A stretch of DNA of 64,000 nt from Ruminococcus sp. NK3A76 (GCF_000686125.1 NZ_JMMA01000002.1:3162001-3226000); one strand, 5' to 3'; positions 9,759 to 18,761 are shown, numbered from the stretch's first letter. Numbers and translations are program-made. Notes: generated by a model from the letters alone, not told the origin.

Positions 9759-9899
9759 ATGCAAAAAGTGAATAAGTCGAATGGCGATGCAGGGGCAGGC
9801 GATGCGGGAGTAGTAGGGTCGCAGATCCGAGGACAAGAGGCAGACAGCTTGCCGCTTGCACAGGCCATTATATCGGCTTTATATAAAAGAAAAAAATAG
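9759..9899 (+). CDS. 46-residue micro-ORF
   Basis: ATG at 9759 with GAGAGGAGTT 9 bases upstream; the frame ends at TAG 9897-9899, three bases before a terminator stem. The product starts MQKVNKSNGDAGAG and ends ALYKRKK: a Gly/Ala-rich start, a short hydrophobic stretch (PLAQAIISALY) and a basic tail. The spacing, ribosome site and terminator make it a credible small gene in the same transcript as the coiled-coil gene. I know no homologue. Confidence 0.55.
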   Translation: MQKVNKSNGDAGAGDAGVVGSQIRGQEADSLPLAQAIISALYKRKK

Positions 9900-9901
9900 G
9901 G

Positions 9902-9932
9902 GCGTTTTCACCGTCGGTGAAGGCGCTTTTTT
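9902..9932 (+). terminator. Terminator after the micro-ORF
   Basis: GCGTTTTCACC with GGTGAAGGCGC (two G-T wobbles), GTC loop, then TTTTTTA. Confidence 0.8.
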
Positions 9933-9970
9933 ATTTAAGGAAAATTAACAAACCCTTATTATTAGTTGTA

Positions 9971-9999
9971 TTGACAAATTGCATAAAAACGTGTATATT
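9971..9999 (+). promoter_or_regulatory. SigA promoter of guaB
   Basis: TTGACA (9971-9976), 17 bases, TATATT (9994-9999). The leader is about 50 nt, too short for a purine riboswitch. Confidence 0.85.
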
Positions 10000-10011
10000 A
10001 TTTATTTATAA

Positions 10012-11532
<1,521 letters not shown>

Positions 11533-11559
11533 GCGCAGGCGCAATAAAGAAGATATTTC

Positions 11560-11599
11560 AAGGCACTTTATTCAGGAGACTGGATAAAGTGCCTTTTTT
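11560..11599 (+). terminator. Terminator of guaB
   Basis: Perfect 12-bp stem AAGGCACTTTAT / ATAAAGTGCCTT (11560-11571, 11584-11595) followed by TTTTG. Confidence 0.93.
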
Positions 11600-11622
11600 G
11601 TTGGCTGAAAAACAGCGAACAA

Positions 11623-11659
11623 CGGAGAAGACCGTCAGGCTTAGCCTGGCGGTCCTCCG
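11623..11659. other. Bulged hairpin between guaB and the second htrA
   Basis: CGGAG, two unpaired A, GACCGTCAGGC, loop TTA, GCCTGGCGGTC, CTCCG: a long stem with one wobble and a 2-base bulge. No T run follows on either strand, so a terminator role for the convergent genes is uncertain. Confidence 0.45.
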
Positions 11660-11723
11660 GAAGTAAAAGAATATGAAAAAATTAGGAAAAAGCTGAGTTT
11701 ATATGCCCCTCGGTGCCTCTTTA

Positions 11724-13256
11724 TCAGAAGCCGAAGCCGCCGTAATATCTGCGGAACTCCTCATAGGGGTCGTAGGTGTCGCTTTCTGACTGGGTATCAG
11801 CGCCCTTGCCTGTCTCTGCGGCATCGCCGAGGACGAGGTCAACGCTGTTTATCTTATCGTCACGGTAGAAGGCAACGGTTATAGTATCGCCTGCCTTAAA
11901 TTTTTCCACCTCGGCGTTTATCTCACTTCTTGTCTTGACTGTAACGCCGTTTATGCCGACGATGATATCGCCTATCTCTATACCTGCCTGTTCAGCAGGG
12001 CCGCCGCTTGTCATATCCGTGACAAGGTGTCCTTCAGGAACACGGTAATACTGAGAATATATCTCGGTGATATCCTTACCGGAGATACCCATTGTAGGTC
12101 TGCCGGTGACATAGCCGTATTCCATAAGGTCATTGATTATAGGAAGTGCTTCATCTATCGGGATAGCAAATCCGAGACCCTCGCCGTAGGTAGTGGAGAC
12201 CTTGACAGAGGTTATACCTACCACCTGGCCGTACGCATTGATAAGGGGGCCGCCGGAGTTACCGTTATTGATAGATGCGTCAGTCTGTATGAGCTTCATC
12301 GTTCTGTCCTCGACGGTGAGTGTACGGTCGGTAGCGGAGATTATACCTGCCGTTACCGAGCCCTTGAGCTCGAAGCCTAAGGGATTGCCGATAACTATTG
12401 AAGCCTCGCCGACTCTCAGCTCGCTCGAAGTGCCGATAGTAGCGGCTTTTAGGCCTGTCCTGTCTATCTTAAGGACTGCGATATCCGACTGGGTATCACG
12501 GCCGACGAGCTCGGCGTCGATGAATTTCTTTTTATAGTCTGTAGAATCCGATGCAGCCGACGAGCTGTCGTCGCCGCTGTCGGTATCATAGCTGTCGTGC
12601 AGCATAACGCTTATGCCTGTGCCGTCGGTGCTCTTGCTGACGACGTGGGCATTTGTTATGATATAGCCGTCTTCACTGAGGATAATACCTGTGCCGGAAG
12701 AAGCGGAGCTGACACCCGAGCAGTATATACCCACGACGGAAGGTGACACGAGGTCAACTATCTCGGGGATAGTAAGTGCGTCCTCCGGGGTGGAGAGCTG
12801 CTGGATAGTCGGCAGGTCTGACCTGTCAACTGTCGAAGCAGGGGTGGATTTCTTCTGAGAGGGAGCGGCATTCTTAGCGCTCTGCGAGGTGGAGGACTCT
12901 TCGTTCTTAGCGCCGCCGGCGATAAGGTTATAGCCTGCCACCGAGCCTATACCGATAACGAACACGCAGGCAACAGCTATTATTGCCGGCATGACACGGT
13001 TCTTTTTTCTGTTCTGTTCAGAGGGGCGGTAGGAATACTCATTTGTATCGGCGGCGTTTGTGCCATACATCTGTCTGCCATAGCCCTCATTACGGCCGCC
13101 GTAGTAGCTGCCCTGAGCGCCGTTATAGTGGTAGAAGCCATTATTATAGCCATGCGACCCCTGGGGGGCACCGTTATAGCCCGACTGGCCGTTTGAGCCA
13201 TAGGGGTTAGCGGAGTTATTATTATATCCGTAGTTATTATTTCCGAAGTTATCCAT
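11724..13256 (-). CDS. HtrA/DegP-type membrane serine protease with PDZ domain and Gly/Asn/Tyr-rich N-terminus
   Basis: 510 residues from the ATG at 13256 (AAGGAAGG seven bases upstream; an in-frame TTG one codon earlier is less favoured). The first about 85 residues are a low-complexity cytoplasmic tail rich in Gly, Asn, Tyr and Ser. A membrane helix follows (about 90-112), then a Ser/Lys-rich spacer and the protease domain with triad H204, D258 and S334 in GNSGGPL. An inserted Asp/Ser-rich loop (DSGDDSSSAASDS) interrupts it. A PDZ domain ends near residue 485, then an acidic, aromatic tail. A TATAAT is visible on the minus strand at 13331-13326 with only a weak -35. Confidence 0.92.
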   Translation of the reverse strand: MDNFGNNNYGYNNNSANPYGSNGQSGYNGAPQGSHGYNNGFYHYNGAQGSYYGGRNEGYGRQMYGTNAADTNEYSYRPSEQNRKKNRVMPAIIAVACVFVIGIGSVAGYNLIAGGAKNEESSTSQSAKNAAPSQKKSTPASTVDRSDLPTIQQLSTPEDALTIPEIVDLVSPSVVGIYCSGVSSASSGTGIILSEDGYIITNAHVVSKSTDGTGISVMLHDSYDTDSGDDSSSAASDSTDYKKKFIDAELVGRDTQSDIAVLKIDRTGLKAATIGTSSELRVGEASIVIGNPLGFELKGSVTAGIISATDRTLTVEDRTMKLIQTDASINNGNSGGPLINAYGQVVGITSVKVSTTYGEGLGFAIPIDEALPIINDLMEYGYVTGRPTMGISGKDITEIYSQYYRVPEGHLVTDMTSGGPAEQAGIEIGDIIVGINGVTVKTRSEINAEVEKFKAGDTITVAFYRDDKINSVDLVLGDAAETGKGADTQSESDTYDPYEEFRRYYGGFGF

Positions 13257-13429
13257 CAAAAGACCTTCCTTAAGGCGTTATACATTTTTTCATATTCTTA
13301 CGACACGCTGAGTGTCTATATTTATATTATACCCAGCATTGTGATAATAATATGATAGTGCAGTGAATTTATTCATTAAGTGACGGAAAAGTATGGTATT
13401 ATTGGCAATTTTCCGGAATATAATTGAAT

Positions 13430-13711
13430 TGGGGGCTGGAGGGGCGGCTACGCCCCTCGACCCTATGCCGCAAATGCGGTCGCTCCGTGCCTATGGCACG
13501 GCTCCCTGTTTGCGGCGGTGGGCGGCGAACAATTTTCCTTCGTTATGGTGTTTCGTGACCACAGTGCGTGCCGCTTATTTACTGTGTTCGCCGCCTAAGT
13601 CGGCTCCGCCGATGTGGGGCCAGCCCCACACCCTGCTGGGCGCCGCCCAGACCCGCAAACTTTTTTTGAGGAAAAAAGTTTGACAAAAAACCTTTTTGTG
13701 TTTTGTTCTTT
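13430..13711 (+). repeat. Hairpin block, family B, copy 1
   Basis: This occupies most of the 507-bp gap upstream of yabP. Its hairpins are, in order, GAGGGGCGGCTACGCCCCTC, CCGCAAATGCGG, CCGTGCCTATGGCACGG, GTCGGCTCCGCCGAT, GGGGCCAGCCCC and TGGGCGCCGCCCA. They are followed by GACCCGCAAAC and an A/T-rich hairpin (AAACTTTTTT / GAAAAAAGTTT). From about 13651 the next 54 bases are identical to an inverted copy ending at 16697. After 13711 a T-rich leader runs to the yabP ribosome site. Confidence 0.82.
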
Positions 13712-13763
13712 ATTTTGGGTTATCTTTTTTATTCTTTTCTTTTTTCTTTTTGGAGGTTATTTT

Positions 13764-14018
13764 ATGGCTCAGGTTCTTATCTTGGAAGACAGAAAAACGC
13801 TTCACATCAGTGGTGTGACTGACATCGACTGTTTCAACGATTACGAGATACGGCTCTACACCGAGCTTGGCACGCTGACGGTCAAAGGCAGTTGCTTACA
13901 CATAAATGAGATAAGTGTCGAGACGGGTGATGCGCTCGTTGAGGGCGAGATAGCGTCGCTTGTCTACGGTGACAAGGTCACCCGAAAGCTCGGGCTGAAA
14001 GGCAGGTTATTCAAATGA
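13764..14018 (+). CDS. yabP: Sporulation protein YabP
   Basis: 84 residues from the ATG at 13764 (TGGAGG seven bases upstream). The pattern LILEDRKTLHISGVTDIDCFND, then TELGTLTVKGSCLHI and VEGEIASLVYGD, matches the YabP/YqfC fold. In Bacillus, YabP is made in the mother cell and is needed for spore coat/cortex assembly, and the order yabP-yabQ-divIC-yabR is the same as here. It overlaps yabQ by 4 bases. The presence of the pair implies the lineage has, or recently had, the endospore programme. Confidence 0.88.
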   Translation: MAQVLILEDRKTLHISGVTDIDCFNDYEIRLYTELGTLTVKGSCLHINEISVETGDALVEGEIASLVYGDKVTRKLGLKGRLFK

Positions 14019-14413
14019 CAGGGTTTCTTCGCACGTTCCCGGGTATGCTGCCGATGCAGCTCGGGGTCGAGGGGGAGCTCTGGGTATTCCTGATATCCTG
14101 CATTACAGGCGGCATACTGGGACTTTGTTATCAGGTATTACGGATACTAAGGGTAGTGCTGCCGCATTTTCGGTGGGCGGTGTTTACAGAGGATCTGTTA
14201 TTCGGGCTGTTTTGCGGAATGTGTTACTTTCTGTTATTCTCATACTACTCGCTGACGATGAGGTGGTTCATAGCCTTTGGAATGGGGGCGGTGGCTATCA
14301 TCGTTCACATGACGGCAGGAAGGTTGTTACTTAAGGCGGTAAGGCGCACAGACCGCACGTTGAAGGAACTATTGGCTAAAACGGCTAAAAGAATAAGGCG
14401 CAAATTTGTGTAA
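14015..14413 (+). CDS. yabQ: Spore cortex biosynthesis protein YabQ
   Basis: 132 residues, overlapping yabP by ATGA. After a short lead it has three or four membrane segments (about 22-45, 66-84, 88-108) and a basic C-terminal tail ending RIRRKFV. The VFLISCITGGILGLCYQVLRILR stretch is typical of YabQ, an integral membrane protein of the outer forespore membrane required for cortex formation in Bacillus. Assignment rests on this pattern and the yabP neighbour. Confidence 0.85.
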   Translation: MTGFLRTFPGMLPMQLGVEGELWVFLISCITGGILGLCYQVLRILRVVLPHFRWAVFTEDLLFGLFCGMCYFLLFSYYSLTMRWFIAFGMGAVAIIVHMTAGRLLLKAVRRTDRTLKELLAKTAKRIRRKFV

Positions 14414-14457
14414 TGATACAAAAATATAATTATTTTAAAAAAAGAACCTCAAATCGC

Positions 14458-14487
14458 TTGAAACATATATACAAATAGGTGTATAAT
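14458..14487 (+). promoter_or_regulatory. Promoter of divIC
   Basis: TTGAAA (14458-14463), 18 bases, TATAAT (14482-14487). It separates vegetative divIC expression from the sporulation genes upstream. Confidence 0.7.
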
Positions 14488-14532
14488 GATATGGTAAGTA
14501 GGCAGCTTCGGAAAGCTAAGGAGGTGGGCAGA

Positions 14533-14847
14533 ATGGCCGATAAGAAGAAAAAGCGTTCAAAAGGCAAAAAGAGCGTTCTCATAACTATTATGGGCGTGTT
14601 TGCGGTCATATGCCTGACAGGTTATGCTCTGTGGACTATCATTGCACAGCAGACCGAGATAGCCCAGCTTGAAAAGGAGACTGATGAGCTCAGCGAAAAG
14701 ATAACTGTTGCAAAGCAGCAGAACGACGAGTACACAAGGCTTCTTTCCGAGAACGACGAGGACACATACATGGAGCAGATAGCCATTGGCAAGCTCGGTT
14801 ATGCATACCCCGACGAAAAGCGCTTCTTCATAATCAGCGGTGATTAA
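14533..14847 (+). CDS. divIC: Septum formation initiator DivIC/FtsB-like
   Basis: 104 residues from the ATG at 14533, which has AAGGAGGT at 8 bases; longer frames start inside the promoter. A very basic N-terminus (KKKKRSKGKK) is followed by one membrane helix (about 15-37), a coiled coil (about 40-75, QQTEIAQLEKETDELSEKI) and a short globular end with the AIGKLGYAYPDEKRF motif common to DivIC/FtsB. It would join FtsL and DivIB at the division site. The TAA stop is followed 5 bases later by a family C repeat. Confidence 0.9.
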   Translation: MADKKKKRSKGKKSVLITIMGVFAVICLTGYALWTIIAQQTEIAQLEKETDELSEKITVAKQQNDEYTRLLSENDEDTYMEQIAIGKLGYAYPDEKRFFIISGD

Positions 14848-14852
14848 GACAA

Positions 14853-14928
14853 TAAGGCAACACCGCACAAAGACCACCTGAAGGCTTTGTACGCAATTTG
14901 CGCACGATCTTCGTGCGGTGTTGCCTTA
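14853..14928 (+). repeat. Family C element, short form (C1)
   Basis: 76 bp with perfect 16-bp terminal inverted repeats, TAAGGCAACACCGCAC and GTGCGGTGTTGCCTTA. It keeps only the outer parts of the 178-bp copies at 16496 and 33622, so it looks like an internal deletion. Confidence 0.85.
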
Positions 14929-14966
14929 GTCTTAGCTTATATACAACGGAAGGAAAAATTAGGAAT

Positions 14967-15467
14967 ATGGAGCTTGAGGTAGGAAAGATCTACGAGGGCA
15001 AGGTCACAGGGATAACCAAGTTTGGTGCTTTTGTGGAGCTTGACAAGAACACGACGGGAATGGTACATATCTCGGAGGTGGCAAACACGTTTGTCAGCGA
15101 GATAAAGGATCATATCAACGAGGGGCAGACCGTTAAGGTAAAGGTGCTCTCTGTGGGCGACGACGGCAAGATAAGCCTTTCGATAAAGAAGGCGCTGCCT
15201 GCACCGCCGAAGAAGGATTTCAAGGGCGAGAAGCGCTTTGACAAAAAGCAGGGCGGCTTCAAGAAGGAGCGCACCCCGTTTGAGCATGGCAGCACTCCGC
15301 CTGTGGACTTTACCAAGACACCGCCGCCGGTATACGTTGGCAAGACGAGCGATGATGCGAGCTTTGAGGATATGCTCTCGAAGTTCAAGGCGACGAGCGA
15401 GGAGAAGTTCTCGGATCTCAAGCACGTTATGGACAACAAAAGGCGTGGTTCGTCAAGAAGAAAATAA
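14967..15467 (+). CDS. yabR: S1 RNA-binding domain protein YabR
   Basis: 166 residues from the ATG at 14967 (GGAAGGA about 11 bases upstream); an upstream in-frame ATG lies inside the repeat and is rejected. Residues 1-72 form one S1 domain (VGKIYEGKVTGITKFGAFVELD ... VHISEVANTFV ... VKVKVLSVGDDGKISLSIKKA). The remaining about 95 residues are Lys/Pro-rich and probably disordered, then a short helix and a basic RRGSSRRK end. The family is the small general-stress/S1 protein found after divIC in Firmicutes; RNA binding is expected from the fold, the target is unknown. Confidence 0.88.
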   Translation: MELEVGKIYEGKVTGITKFGAFVELDKNTTGMVHISEVANTFVSEIKDHINEGQTVKVKVLSVGDDGKISLSIKKALPAPPKKDFKGEKRFDKKQGGFKKERTPFEHGSTPPVDFTKTPPPVYVGKTSDDASFEDMLSKFKATSEEKFSDLKHVMDNKRRGSSRRK

Positions 15468-15472
15468 AACAC

Positions 15473-15499
15473 AAAGCCGCCTTGTGGCGGCTTTTATTT
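15473..15499 (+). terminator. Terminator after yabR
   Basis: Perfect 9-bp stem AAAGCCGCC / GGCGGCTTT with TTGT loop, then TATTTA. Confidence 0.88.
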
Positions 15500-15552
15500 A
15501 GTTAACAGGTAACAGTTGACTGATTTGAAGCTGTATTATAAGGAGAGAGAAA

Positions 15553-15813
15553 ATGAAAGGACTTAAAAGCACGCTGGCATTCATATTCTTTTTGGCAGCA
15601 GGGATAGTGCTGGGAGCATTCATCAGCTATCTTACGGCAGGCTCGGTGCTGGATTTTCTTGCGTGGGGCAAGGAGCTCGGGGTCGAGAACATAAACGTTG
15701 ACCTCTATGTGGTGAGGTTAAACTTCGGGCTTATGATAAACTGCACAGTGGCTCAGCTGATCACCATTCCGGCAATGCTGATAGTATATGCCAAGACCTG
15801 CAAGAACCTCTGA
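15553..15813 (+). CDS. DUF4321-like small membrane protein
   Basis: 86 residues with two membrane helices (about 6-28 and 57-78) joined by a short outside loop. The FFLAAGIVLGAFISYLTAGS start and the VRLNFGLMINCTVAQLITIPAML end fit DUF4321, a small Firmicute family of unknown function often found near cell-division and shape genes. ATG at 15553 has AAGGAGAG about 7 bases upstream. 16 bp separate it from the next gene, a lipoprotein, with which it may be co-transcribed. Confidence 0.7.
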   Translation: MKGLKSTLAFIFFLAAGIVLGAFISYLTAGSVLDFLAWGKELGVENINVDLYVVRLNFGLMINCTVAQLITIPAMLIVYAKTCKNL

Positions 15814-15829
15814 TACGAAGGAACATAAA

Positions 15830-16498
15830 ATGAAAAGATACAGTATTACAGCGCTGCTCGTTGTGATGATCGCAATGCTGACGGGGTGTATATGGGATAC
15901 GCCTGATGTCGAGGGCGGCGAGCTGATAAAAAAAGCAAGAGAAGCATATACCTCGCTTGACAGCGCAAGGGTGGTCATGACAAACACCGAGACGGGCGAG
16001 TGCGAGCAGGAATTCATCTTCAAATATGACGAAAAGGGTATACTGACCTATTCCTACAAGGGCAAGAGCGAAAAGTCGAGCTATGCGCAGTTCAATAACG
16101 GACTGGAGAGCTATACCGAGGAAAACGGCAAGGTGACACACCTCGTCAGGGGGGATAAGGACTTTGCGGCTTACTCTAAGGATGCAAAGCATCCGCAGGC
16201 TGATATGGGACTCATCATATACCAGCCGGCATCGGTAAAGACGGCAACGGTGACTGATGAGAGCGGAGAGACACATATACACCATGAGTATGACCTTGAT
16301 AAGATATCGCCCGAGCTTGAGGAGGGAGAGGCAACGGCCTTTTATGCCGATTACTATTTTAAAGATGATGAGCTTTTGTATTTTACCGAGACGACAGAAG
16401 TGAAGATAGACGGGAAAGAGAAGAAGTATCAGTATAAGGTCGAGATAATGGATAAGAATAAGGTCGAGAGAGTAGAGAACCCGATCAAGATAGATTAA
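15830..16498 (+). CDS. Secreted lipoprotein, LolA/LppX-like shape suspected
   Basis: 222 residues from the ATG at 15830 (GAAGGAAC upstream). A signal peptide ends in the lipobox MLTGC, so the mature protein would be lipid-anchored on the outer face of the membrane. The rest is a single beta-rich domain beginning GELIKKAREAYTSLDSARVVMTNTET, a pattern like Firmicute lipoproteins with the LolA/LppX half-barrel. No enzyme motif is visible. Its TAA stop is formed by the first bases of a family C repeat (16496-16498), so the insertion may have set or slightly changed the C-terminus. Confidence 0.65.
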   Translation: MKRYSITALLVVMIAMLTGCIWDTPDVEGGELIKKAREAYTSLDSARVVMTNTETGECEQEFIFKYDEKGILTYSYKGKSEKSSYAQFNNGLESYTEENGKVTHLVRGDKDFAAYSKDAKHPQADMGLIIYQPASVKTATVTDESGETHIHHEYDLDKISPELEEGEATAFYADYYFKDDELLYFTETTEVKIDGKEKKYQYKVEIMDKNKVERVENPIKID

Positions 16499-16673
16499 GG
16501 CAACACCGCACAAAGACCGCCTGAAGGCTTTGTACGCAACTTACTTGCATCTTTTCCGTCATATTACACATTTTTTCCTTGAAATACGGTAGTATTCCTT
16601 CGGAAAATCTGTGCGATCTGACGAAAAAGCTGACTGCGCAATTTGCGCACAATCTTCGTGCGGTGTTGCCTTA
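16496..16673 (+). repeat. Family C element, full length (C2), MITE-like
   Basis: 178 bp with perfect 16-bp terminal inverted repeats TAAGGCAACACCGCAC / GTGCGGTGTTGCCTTA. Inside are ACAAAG...TTTGT and GCGCAATTTGCGC hairpins. A central long stem runs CGTCA...CACA...TTCC with GGAA...TGTG...TGACG, capped around AATACGGTAGTATT. It codes for nothing recognisable. Same length as the copy at 33622. Confidence 0.9.
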
Positions 16674-16696
16674 AAAAGGCAAAGACCTATAAAGAA

Positions 16697-17037
16697 CATA
16701 AACACAAAAAGGTTTTTTGTCAAACTTTTTTCCTCAAAAAAAGTTTGCGGGTCAAGGGCGGAGCCCTTGCGTGGTTTGGAGCAGAGCTCCATATCGGGCG
16801 TAAGCCCGACCCGGGCGGCGAACACAGTAGTTAAACAGCAGACACTACGATAACGAGGTAGCGTAACGAAGGAATGTGTTCGCCGCCCAAATGCCGCAAA
16901 CAGGGAGCCGTGCCGGAGGCACGGTGCGACCGCCTTTGCGGCACGCCGCCGCAGGCGGCGGCAGCGAAGCGAGGCGATAGCCGAGCGGAGCTGAGAAGGC
17001 CGAGCCGATAGGCGAGGCCGCCCCCCCGGGGAAGCCA
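16697..17037 (-). repeat. Hairpin block, family B, copy 2 (inverted relative to copy 1)
   Basis: Read on the minus strand it has CCGCAAAGGCGG, CCGTGCCTCCGGCACGG, GTCGGGCTTACGCCCGAT, GGAGCTCTGCTCC and AAGGGCTCCGCCCTT. It then has GACCCGCAAAC and the same A/T-rich hairpin as copy 1. The order and spacing of hairpins agree while several stems differ with pairing kept. 17038-17205 holds only a GCCCG/CGGGC hairpin (17124-17139). Confidence 0.82.
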
Positions 17038-17209
17038 GTAGTGGTATATTATAAAGGTATAGCCCCGAAAGCACAATATCTGCCCACAAAGGACGCAGAA
17101 AACACTATATGTAGTCAATGCTGCCCGAAAGGACGGGCTGTTGTGCAAAGTGAATAAAAATCAGCCGAAAACTTGTGAAAAATTCTCTGAGAGAAAAATA
17201 AAAAATCTC

Positions 17210-17238
17210 TTGCAAAATGCAGGAATATGCTGTATAAT
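17210..17238 (+). promoter_or_regulatory. SigA promoter of the ribosomal-protein operon
   Basis: TTGCAA (17210-17215), 17 bases, TATAAT (17233-17238). It is 365 bp upstream of rpsJ, so the mRNA has a long leader. Confidence 0.85.
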
Positions 17239-17244
17239 AATACT

Positions 17245-17484
17245 TGCGTGACTGCGAGGTATATATAAATGTGTATACCTTTCCGGCTATGATCGGCCGG
17301 GAACGCAATGATATGCGATGAAGTGAAAGGTTGCTGGCGGTTTGTCAGGGAATTTTCATGGAGTATGTCCGATTTTAAACCGGGCGGCTGGAATACTACA
17401 CGGTATGTGCTTATGCTTCTTGCGAAGGGCGGCTTTGTGTCGCTTTTGGCGTAGGTGTGTACGGCCTTGTGTGTGAATTGCCTT
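17245..17484 (+). promoter_or_regulatory. Structured leader RNA of the S10 operon, candidate attenuator
   Basis: About 240 transcribed bases with no convincing reading frame. Local hairpins include GGTATA/TATACC (17259-17281) and a CCGGC/GCCGG-type stem (17283-17300). The stretch ends at a strong intrinsic terminator still 90 bp short of rpsJ. A terminator between promoter and first gene implies read-through control, most likely by a ribosomal protein or growth-rate signal. I do not recognise it as a known leader family. Confidence 0.6.
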
Positions 17485-17513
17485 CCGAAAATGAAAAATT
17501 TTCGGATTTTTTT
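17485..17513 (+). terminator. Intrinsic terminator inside the S10-operon leader
   Basis: Perfect 8-bp stem CCGAAAAT / ATTTTCGG with GAAAA loop, followed by A and seven T. It lies downstream of the operon promoter and upstream of rpsJ. Confidence 0.88.
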
Positions 17514-17602
17514 ATTGAAAGGCGAGGAACACCCGGCAGAGTGTAAAAGGTAATTCCTTAAACTGCCCCCTAAGTAACAAAATGCACAAGGAGGCGATTT
17601 AA

Positions 17603-17917
17603 ATGGCAGTCAATGAAAAGATCAGGATCAAGATCAAGGGTTATGAGCACGCAGTTGTTGATGCTGCTGCTGCAAAGATAGTAGATGCTGCAAAGAGATC
17701 GGGTGCACAGGTTTCAGGCCCTATCCCGCTCCCTACAGATAAGGAGATCATCACTATCTTAAGAGCTGTACACAAGTACAAGGACAGCAGAGAGCAGTTC
17801 GAGCTCAGAACACACAAGAGACTTATCGATGTTATCCGTCCTACAAAGGAAACAACGGCAGCACTCGAGGGTCTTGAACTTCCTGCAGGCGTAAACATCG
17901 TCATGGAGATCAAGTAA
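17603..17917 (+). CDS. rpsJ: 30S ribosomal protein S10 (NusE)
   Basis: 104 residues. It opens [19 protein letters not shown] and has the conserved [16 protein letters not shown] loop and the [12 protein letters not shown] segment that reaches the 16S 3' domain. S10 also serves as NusE in antitermination complexes. First gene of the S10-spc-alpha cluster; AAGGAGG at 17588 gives an 8-base spacing to the ATG. Confidence 0.99.
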   Translation: MAVNEKIRIKIKGYEHAVVDAAAAKIVDAAKRSGAQVSGPIPLPTDKEIITILRAVHKYKDSREQFELRTHKRLIDVIRPTKETTAALEGLELPAGVNIVMEIK

Positions 17918-17949
17918 TACCTATGTCGCTGCTTTGCATCGGCAAAGGC

Positions 17950-18007
17950 GGAGTTTTGCTTCGACTTTTGAAAAAAGCCGATTTCGCAAGCGAAACCGCA
18001 AAACTCC
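17950..18007 (+). other. Hairpin in the rpsJ-rplC spacer
   Basis: GGAGTTTTGC (17950-17959) pairs perfectly with GCAAAACTCC (17998-18007), enclosing TTTCGCAAGCGAAA. The 205-bp spacer is the longest in the operon and also has a GGTCATGTCAGC/GCTGACC stem (about 18073-18096) just before rplC. No T run follows. It may be a control site for rplC or a family A relic. Confidence 0.5.
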
Positions 18008-18122
18008 AATAAGGAAAAGTTATTTCCAAATGATATCAGATATACATGATATCGCACACGATGACAACGTGCAGGTCATGTCAGCTGAGGCTGACCAATA
18101 ACCGAAATAGGAGGAAAAAACA

Positions 18123-18761
18123 ATGGTAAAGGGAATCATCGGCAAGAAGATCGGCATGACACAGATCTTCGATGAGGCAGGTAAAGTGATCCCTGTAACA
18201 GTCGTAGAAGCAGGCCCCTGCGTAGTCGTTCGCAAGAAGACGATCGAGAACGACGGCTATGAGGCAGTACAGCTTGGTTTCGGCGACATCAGGGCAAAGA
18301 GAGTAAACAAGCCGCTCACAGGTTATTTTGAGAAGGCAGGCGTTGCTCTTAAGAGAACTCTCAAGGAGTTCAGATTTGACGATACTTCGGCGCTCAACGT
18401 AGGCGACATAGTAAAGGCTGACACATTTGCTGAGGGCGACATCGTAGATGTTTCCGGCACAAGCAAGGGTCACGGCTTTACCGGCACTATCAAGCGTCAC
18501 AACAATGCAAGACTTAAGGAAACACACGGTACAGGCCCTGTTCACAGACACGCTGGTTCAATGGGTGCCTGCTCGAGCCCTTCAAGAATATACAAGGGCA
18601 AGGGAATGCCTGGTCAGATGGGTAATGAGAAGGTCACAGTTCAGAACCTTACAGTAGTTAAGGTAGACGCTGAGAACAACCTCATCGCTGTAAAGGGTGC
18701 TATCCCCGGCCCGAAGAACGGCACAGTTATCCTTACAGATGCAATAAAGAAAAAGGCTTAG
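18123..18761 (+). CDS. rplC: 50S ribosomal protein L3
   Basis: 212 residues, the normal bacterial length. [21 protein letters not shown] opens the beta-barrel; the long central loop has [20 protein letters not shown] and [16 protein letters not shown], with the glutamine methylated in many bacteria. L3 nucleates assembly near the 23S 3' end and its loop approaches the peptidyl-transferase centre. AGGAGG lies just upstream; rplD follows after 18 bp. Confidence 0.99.
   Translation: MVKGIIGKKIGMTQIFDEAGKVIPVTVVEAGPCVVVRKKTIENDGYEAVQLGFGDIRAKRVNKPLTGYFEKAGVALKRTLKEFRFDDTSALNVGDIVKADTFAEGDIVDVSGTSKGHGFTGTIKRHNNARLKETHGTGPVHRHAGSMGACSSPSRIYKGKGMPGQMGNEKVTVQNLTVVKVDAENNLIAVKGAIPGPKNGTVILTDAIKKKA

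Noticed and set aside
13764-15467. Prophage or genomic island bounded by the inverted family B blocks
   Set aside because: The genes inside are core Firmicute genes in conserved order; no integrase or phage gene is present.
17245-17513. A known stable RNA (6S, tmRNA, SRP or RNase P RNA) in front of rpsJ
   Set aside because: I could not find the conserved cores of these RNAs; a leader with an attenuator explains the promoter-terminator-gene order better.
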